The notes under the pieces: generated by a model
Database searches by the model: none
Told to the model about the DNA's origin: nothing
The model's input: the letters and a program-made list of their open reading frames with translations, nothing else
Source: Siphonodentalium dalli
Taxonomy: Eukaryota > Mollusca > Scaphopoda > Gadilida > Siphonodentaliidae
DNA length: 64,000 bases
Assembly: GCA_032622095.1 (NCBI GenBank)
Contig: CP136068.1
Location: forward strand, 47,672,443 to 47,736,442
Direction of reading: 5' to 3'
Made by a program: the position numbers and the translations under genes
Shown here: positions 57,301 to 64,000 of the stretch, one piece after another
How the letters are laid out: every line of letters begins with the position of its first letter
Numbering within the stretch: the first letter of the stretch is position 1

Positions 57301-58651
57301 TTTCGCTAATAAACATAATTTCATCACCAAGTACATCATGGCTGTTTAACCAATGATAATCATAACGCAGTAGTCAAGCAATCTAAAATTCGAATAAACG
57401 AAATTACAGCTATATTATTATGAATTTATTGAAAATCTGGAGAATACGTAGCAAGTCTAAGCAAATGGTCTATTTTCTCATATACTATTTGTGTCATTTG
57501 GCGCATTTCCGACTCACACGGATGGTTTTGATCTAACAACCCAGTTAGTGTAATTAGCAAACAGATCAATTAGTTAGAAATATTTGCTCGTCTTTCGCCT
57601 TATGTTTTGTCATGAACTATCACCGTGTGAACTTAAATTACACGACAGACCAATAACAGTGAAGAAGTTCAAGCCTGAATATTCGATTTTAGTACTCAAT
57701 ATCAGGAGAGTCTCAGTTTTGTTAGAAATCCTGATGTTGATGGTGTATTTAGAGTTCCACGCTAATGTTTACGAAACAGAATTAATCATGAGATTTATTT
57801 CATTAATGTCTCTATAGAAAAATAGTTACAATACTGTTATGTGTTGGAATTAATGTGTCTAGTTACATCGTATCGTTTTTTAAATGTTTTAACTTAACAT
57901 TGCAGATAATGATCTCAAATTCGATATGTTTATGTCAGCAAAAATGCAGAGTAAAAAACATATTTTAACATTAATTGAGTACAACATAAACTAAATTAAA
58001 CCCAGACACCCTGTCCATCGATTTGTTTCTGTCTGAAATTGATGCGAGATACTGCTTGGAGAAGTATACCTCACTGAAGACAGATAATTTTAACCAATTA
58101 CAAATATAATGGGATGATATACAATGTATATGTAACCGTGTCAAGACATATGGGCAACAAAATTAAACGACAACACCAAGTACGCATGCCGAATAGATGC
58201 AACAGTTCAACAAATGAAACTATTATTGTATTCATATTTCCATTTTTCTTTTAATTTTTGGTGTGCAACATGTCTACATGTGAATGGTATGTCAATATAA
58301 TGAGTGCAAAGTATTCGTGTGTTCTGCGAGTAAGAGAACTCCAACAACCCATGTCATTAAAGACAGTATTGTTACTGTGTGGTGTATATGGAAAGTCACA
58401 ATGTTCTATTATGTGCATGTTCATAGTGTTAGATAATGGAAACTTATGTGTTTATGTTGCTATTGTAACTGGAGGTTAACTCAGCATAAGCGATGACTCG
58501 CTTGTTGTTAGATCCTCTTTACCCTGATCTATTTTCAATCATGTTCTAAACATTTATAAAACATATTCTATACTTATATGTTCGTTGAGGGTAGAACTAA
58601 ATATGGTTTAAACCAACCCGGAATACATCTTCAAATCTCGCACCTTTTCAG

Positions 58652-58827
58652 ATCCAATGATGATTATACTTGAGTACGTATGTGGGCTGAGCCTTCAGAC
58701 GTACCTACGGAAATGTCGACCAGAAGATTACGAAGTGCCTTATCAGAGGATACCCCCATCTCAAGATACATTCATGTGCATGGCGTTAAACATAGCTTCG
58801 GGGATGAACCATATAGCATCGTTCAAA
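58652..58827 (+). CDS. RTK exon: kinase hinge, short insert and alphaE
   Basis: Acceptor CACCTTTTCAG, entry phase 1, exit phase 0 at AAA|GTAAGT. It reads DPMMIILEYVCGLSLQTYLR, KCRPEDYEVPYQRIPPSQD and TFMCMALNIASGMNHIASFK. LEYVCG is the hinge. The short insert with Y-E-V-P-Y-Q aligns with the FGFR-type region before alphaE. IASGMNHIASFK leads directly into the catalytic loop in the next exon. Confidence 0.95.
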
Positions 58828-60426
58828 GTAAGTTAAAGGAACCCAAGTCACTCACGCGTGGTTGATGTACATAACATATAGAAGTCTGTAAAACAACACC
58901 GCTAAGACTAAGTTGGAGAAATATATAAGATTTGATCTTAAATTCATAATTGATATTATCCAATAGTGACAGTTAGCGTGTTGAAAACTGTCTTATGTAA
59001 CAAAACTTGTCAAAAACATTTCTAGTCGTGTAGTAAATTCAAATATTTTAGTCTGAATATGATTTTCAGAAAATAGTTGCATGATTTGACCTTTTCCAAA
59101 ATATCAACTTTTTATTAACTTCGATATTTTATTGGACTAATGGCACTTGTGTCGGAAAACGAGCACATAGCAATTATATTCACATGCGACATATCGTTAT
59201 TGCAGAGTTATTAATAATGAAAATAAGAAACAAGACAACCTACATGTACATGTATGTGTTCGTTGATAATGGTCGCTTTACAGACATGTATATTATTTCA
59301 CATGAAACCACTTCGAATGAGGTAGTAATGAGGTAGTAATGAGGTAGTAATGAGTTAGTAATGAGGTAGTAATGAGGTAGTAATGAGGTAGTAATCTGTT
59401 TTTTGTTTAAACTTATCATCTGACAATTTCCCATCCATAACTATAAATCCTTTTGTACTGATGTTGACGTTGACCGTTGGTCTGGTTACATTTACTGACT
59501 CTCCCGAATGAATAGTAGATTACAACATGCATACCTGTATAACTGGATTCCCAGAACATTATGTTTGGCCAATGCCTCATACGAATGTATGTGGTATGTT
59601 TATTTGTTATTTTTCCAACTCGTTTTAGCCATAAGATTTTATCACAGCAGAATGTCTCCAGTTCACGACTTTAAAATGTGATTTAATTCCTAGCATAAAT
59701 GGGCTCATGTGATTATTAATCGTCGAGCATCAATTTATGCATATGTGTTAGCAATTACTTCGTCTTATCATGTTCCAATACCATAATAAGTTGATCTTTA
59801 TATAAAGTTATATTATGTATGCATACATAGGAACACATAACCCTATCTTAGGACTAACACACCAGAACAGAAAAAAATAACCATATTTGCAGCATGTGAC
59901 TATGTAGACAATTAATTGTTCTAGTTGTTAAGAATTAGCCATGGTAACTAAAGAGCGTTCTTGTAGCAAGGTGAACACTTCTACTGACGTCAACCGGTAA
60001 ACCTTTTTGAGTCCATGTGTAAGTAACAATGTACATATCGGCATATTTTCATCACCCAAATGTGACAAAAGTGAGCAGTTGCTATTTTTATTATGTCTGA
60101 AACTTCCGATTACGACAATTCGATCTCGTTTGGTAGAAGCACATAGAAACATACCACCCACGACATGAATTGTAATTTACTGTTTTCGGCCACACTAATG
60201 GACCAGAACACCGAGGCCCCTCTTCCATTGTGTGCATTTCGACCATTCATAACGACTGAAAAATAAAAACAACTGCATAAAATGTGTGATGTCCTGGGTA
60301 ATTGAGTCAACGTATTGAGACCCGCGATTCCCATTTCAACAAAACGCCACGGCCACCCATGAAAGACACAGAAAATATGTATTATGTGAGCGGATGGAAG
60401 TATAGTGTATACTGTTTCTATTTCAG
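58828..60426. other. Intron with an 11-bp tandem repeat
   Basis: No gene. Contains the GAGGTAGTAAT repeat at 59317-59394. Confidence 0.55.
59317..59394. repeat. 11-bp tandem repeat, about 7 copies
   Basis: GAGGTAGTAAT units with one GAGTTAGTAAT variant. Confidence 0.95.
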
Positions 60427-60549
60427 ATAGTCCATCGCGATCTAGCAGCGAGAAACGTTATTGTTGATCACAAGGATGTGTGTAAAATATGTGACTTCGG
60501 TCTCGCAAGATTCGTGGACGACGACGATGTGTATACAATTACGACCAAA
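60427..60549 (+). CDS. RTK exon: catalytic loop and DFG motif
   Basis: Acceptor CTATTTCAG, phase 0 in and out (AAA|GTAAGT), 41 codons. It reads [34 protein letters not shown] and [15 protein letters not shown] is the tyrosine-kinase catalytic loop with catalytic Asp and Asn, and DFG binds Mg-ATP. The activation loop has four Asp and a single Tyr rather than the paired Tyr of FGFRs. Confidence 0.97.
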
Positions 60550-61998
60550 GTAAGTCCCATTCAACGGAGATTGACAAAAATGAATGCTAGGACCTATATT
60601 TAAATGATAATAGGCCGTCAATACATGATATACTGTAAAATAATTTTGGTTATCGATTAATTAACCATTACAATTGTGCGTCAGTAATGTTAATCGATGC
60701 CTGTAACTTTTCTAATATAAGTGCACAAACTAATTATTTGACAGCTGATCCGCTCGTGTCTGTATCACATATATGAATTTATCAGCCTTGTTGATTTCAA
60801 TTCACTGACCAATGCAAATGATAAAAATGAAGTTTCTCTACAACTGTTTGCGTGATTGACAAGACTGGTACGGCTTATTCCTGAGATTCATGCCTTGATT
60901 CAGGACAAATTTACTTTAACGAGCTTCACACTTTTCGGCTATAGATATAACTGCCTAATCATAATGGAAAATGCGCTATTTATCCCATGTATTTGCTAAA
61001 GGTCACGACAATGTATATTCGGGATTATAATATGATGAAACTGTGTGGCCGTTTAGCCACTTTGATAACCAGAATTCAAAATGATACAGGTGATGTGTTC
61101 TTATCTAATAACATGAGGTTTGTGAATCTGTTTTCTTCTTATTTATATTATCAATAGAAATATAGAGAAGTGAACACTCTTTGTTGAAGATGTGTGTCCA
61201 ACACCGAATTTCTAACGTTACCCATTTTGAATACAAAAATTCGCACCTCGAATAAAATTCATATCCAAGCTTTCCCTGAACTGGAGTGCACAAGACGGTC
61301 CAGAATTGCAATCAAATCAAACCAATAGCGCCATACTTGGTACAACCTTTGTTGACAAACTGACGTATTATGTGCATAAGTTTCTGCACAAAGTATGTTA
61401 TTTTCAATGAAAGAGGAATAACTATACATTTATATATAGTTATTCCCCTTCCATTGATAATAAACTATAGTTTGAATTATGTTGCATTTTGTAAACCATA
61501 ACGGGGGAAACTATTTTATGATTTCAGCTATTTTCTATTACTCTTTGGACACCTGAGACGCAAACGTTCCAAATGGTGATGGCCTATATCATTTTAATGG
61601 CATAGCTTGTAATTACTACCGTATATCAAGGCACTATAAAGAAATCGGTGACTCGAAAATTAAGTTGGCCTTTAAATAAGTAGACAACTAACTTGGTATA
61701 CTATTTCAGTCTACAGAGTCGACATGTTCACATTTAATATTGCTCGGAATATCTAAATAACAGGGGAATTTTAACCTTAATATAGTTTCCGTCTGGACGT
61801 TGTAAAGTGATAACCGTTTTGTGTTCGAGATATAAGCAGGATAAATGCAAGGGGACAAATGAAATTTCACCGAGTTTGACATTTTAACAGTTGATGTTGG
61901 CATGTGTTTGACATGGGATAAAAAATATGGAGATCACAATATCAATTTGGCGTGTGAGGCCTGTATTTATTAAACAAGCGTGTGGTGTATAATTTTAG
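60550..61998. other. Intron, no gene seen
   Basis: AT-rich. A short inverted repeat around AACTATACATTTATATATAG lies near 61420-61470. Otherwise nothing recognised. Confidence 0.5.
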
Positions 61999-62579
<581 letters not shown>

Positions 62580-62676
62580 GATCGACGCCGTATCCTGGCA
62601 TGTCAATTCGTGGCGTCATGACGATGGTGTCTGGGACCGAAAGACTAAGTAAGCCACCACAGTGTTCAGATGATCT
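62580..62676 (+). CDS. RTK exon: alphaF-alphaG loop region of the kinase
   Basis: Acceptor TTATTATTACAG, entry phase 1, exit phase 2 (GATCT|GTGAGT). It reads GSTPYPGMSIRGVMTMVSG, TERLSKPPQCSDDL. The G-x-x-P-Y-P-G-M and R-L-x-K-P-x-x-C pattern is standard for receptor tyrosine kinases. The remaining part with the CW-x-x-x-P-x-x-R-P motif is not in this window. Confidence 0.95.
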
Positions 62677-64000
62677 GTGAGTATTCTCGGAGAAATCCTT
62701 ATCAATTATAACACTTTCTAAACTGTTTGGATGCTCCCATCAAGTATACACGTATATTCGAGTGGTCGGCGTTTCATATTCGAGGGATGGTCAGGTAATG
62801 TAAGCAGAATGACTTATATTCCTTGGTGGGAAAGGTTTAGAAATTAATATCAGAACTACTGTGAGAACTACTCGTTAATGGGGATTTGTTAAAGAAAGGG
62901 TTATATTTGTGTCGGCATCCTCAAACTAGACCCAATGTTCCAATTCCGGGAACTTTCATTTGCAGTTCCCCATTTGGTCATATTTTTTCAACAGCTACCT
63001 AAATATGTCCGAGAGTTTTCGAACATAACACCCCACGCGGCCAACGTGTAGCCATTCAAGTGCAAACATTGAGCAAAAACGTTGAAAAATATACCAATGT
63101 TTTGTCTAAAACAACAAATGTCACAGTAAACGGCGGTTACCCTTCCATGACTGGAGTTTCCTGGAATTTTGCAAAAACCCTGTGTCAATGCATTCTCTTT
63201 TATTGATCATAGCGTATATAAGAGAATTATATAATCCATTGGCCAAACAATATTCACCTTAACCTCTTAAGCCATAGCATTATGTTATATATGTGAGGCT
63301 CCCCGTTGGAGAGTATGTACTGGTACATGATATTTAATACTACACCGGCGCAGCTCCCGCCATGAAAGGGTTAAACCCCAAACAATCAGAACACTTTAAA
63401 CATATCTTGTGTCTGCAATTTCCAACCGATTTTGTATCCGACGACGTGAACTTTTCAACTTTCCAGCAGTGGCGAAATCAGTTCTATCCAGACTAGCCTG
63501 GATTTGTGATCTAGGAAAATCGAAGAATATAACCGTGCTATTGTATCTGAATCTGTTTGTCAGTAAAACATACTGTCGCTTGGCTGGCAGGGGTGATCTG
63601 TTATTTCTACGTGTCATGAAGTGATTTGCAGTGGCAATGTCACTGTATAAATATGGTAATTATTTCACCTGTAAAATTGTCAACGCGACAGATACTCCAC
63701 AAAAAATAATAAAAATAATGTCCGATGGGGTCCTACATTCCTAAAACTATTAATTGTATTATCAGTGTTCATTGTCGAAGGTAGGGACCGCCTGGTTACA
63801 TGGATATTGATACGATTGGACATCGATATGTGCTAGCTATATGAGAATAGCGGTGCCGGAGGTGGTGTGTGATGGTAAGGGTGAAAGGTTGGCGGGAGAA
63901 AGTATGTGGATGATACATGTGGGTACGACAGATGGGTAGGATTACAAAACAATAAACGCAAAAACAATAAACGCAGCGGTTGGCGTTCTAATATGTTTTA
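62677..64000. other. Start of a following intron, no gene seen
   Basis: No kinase C-lobe exon was found before the window ends. Open frames on both strands near 63400-63620 are mutual shadows without domain features. Confidence 0.5.

Larger units (their letters stand above)
55268..57310 (-). mobile_element. Second LINE fragment, internally deleted
   Basis: The minus strand shows the endonuclease end LLFAGDFNART (about 57260-57290), then GKLTCKDRSLVCYV and DFCPLKSDCRSPLCLALK. The EN-to-RT linker follows (AFRNARKSHNK region and RHMKARYPRDYWRTL, about 56390-56580). The frame then jumps to the RT thumb LNKYKYLGIPFSHSGTFYK (about 56170-56225) and the C-terminal VVPILLYGSNILGYAN with LERLHLKFLKSIIKAK. 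The catalytic RT core is missing, so a large internal deletion joins linker and thumb. It is also 5'-truncated within the endonuclease. It belongs to the same broad CR1/L2/Jockey-like group as the element at 3130-9360 but is a different family by sequence. Confidence 0.85.
53862..58651. other. Intron with an inverted-repeat element and a LINE fragment
   Basis: No further exon seen. Holds a short inverted-repeat element (54178-54425) and a second minus-strand LINE fragment (55268-57310). The remainder is AT-rich. Confidence 0.55.

Overview
The window is animal nuclear DNA, AT-rich, with short exons, long repeat-filled introns and GT-AG splice signals. I infer a lophotrochozoan invertebrate, probably a mollusc, from the mix of Ig/EGF receptor tyrosine kinase, CR1/L2-like LINEs, a Penelope-like element and abundant short inverted-repeat elements. 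The species cannot be named from sequence alone.

One host gene runs through almost the whole window on the + strand: a receptor tyrosine kinase (RTK). Its exons lie between 9668 and 62676. They encode a series of Ig-like domains (most split over two exons, with phase-1 outer boundaries), one EGF-like domain, a transmembrane segment, a juxtamembrane exon, and a tyrosine kinase domain from the P-loop to about the alphaF/alphaG region. Sixteen exons totalling 2,265 nt join in a single open frame of about 755 residues with matching intron phases. The signal peptide and the first half of the first Ig domain lie upstream or are unseen. The last kinase exons lie beyond position 64000.

The introns hold the rest. 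3130-9360 is a decayed non-LTR retrotransposon on the - strand (zinc-knuckle and SGNH-hydrolase ORF1, AP endonuclease, reverse transcriptase). 13922-16831 is a 2.9-kb minisatellite with a 21-bp unit. 24581-38521 is a 13.9-kb near-perfect palindrome with arms of about 6.95 kb and a 28-bp GC-rich centre. It has exact terminal inverted repeats beginning TGATGATACCCC and is flanked by a 6-bp direct repeat, AATAGC. It sits inside the second copy of an old tandem duplication whose first copy (24406-24548) is an uninterrupted homologue of the target site. This looks like insertion of a very long inverted-repeat mobile element, and it is the most unusual object in the window.

Further right are a Penelope-like element remnant with a GIY-YIG domain (46580-47890, -), a second internally deleted LINE (55268-57310, -), a family of short inverted-repeat elements (51796-52315, 54178-54425, part at 40925-41060), several foldback hairpins, and a duplicated intron segment (44270-45560 and 49060-49490). 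No tRNA, rRNA or CRISPR array was seen.
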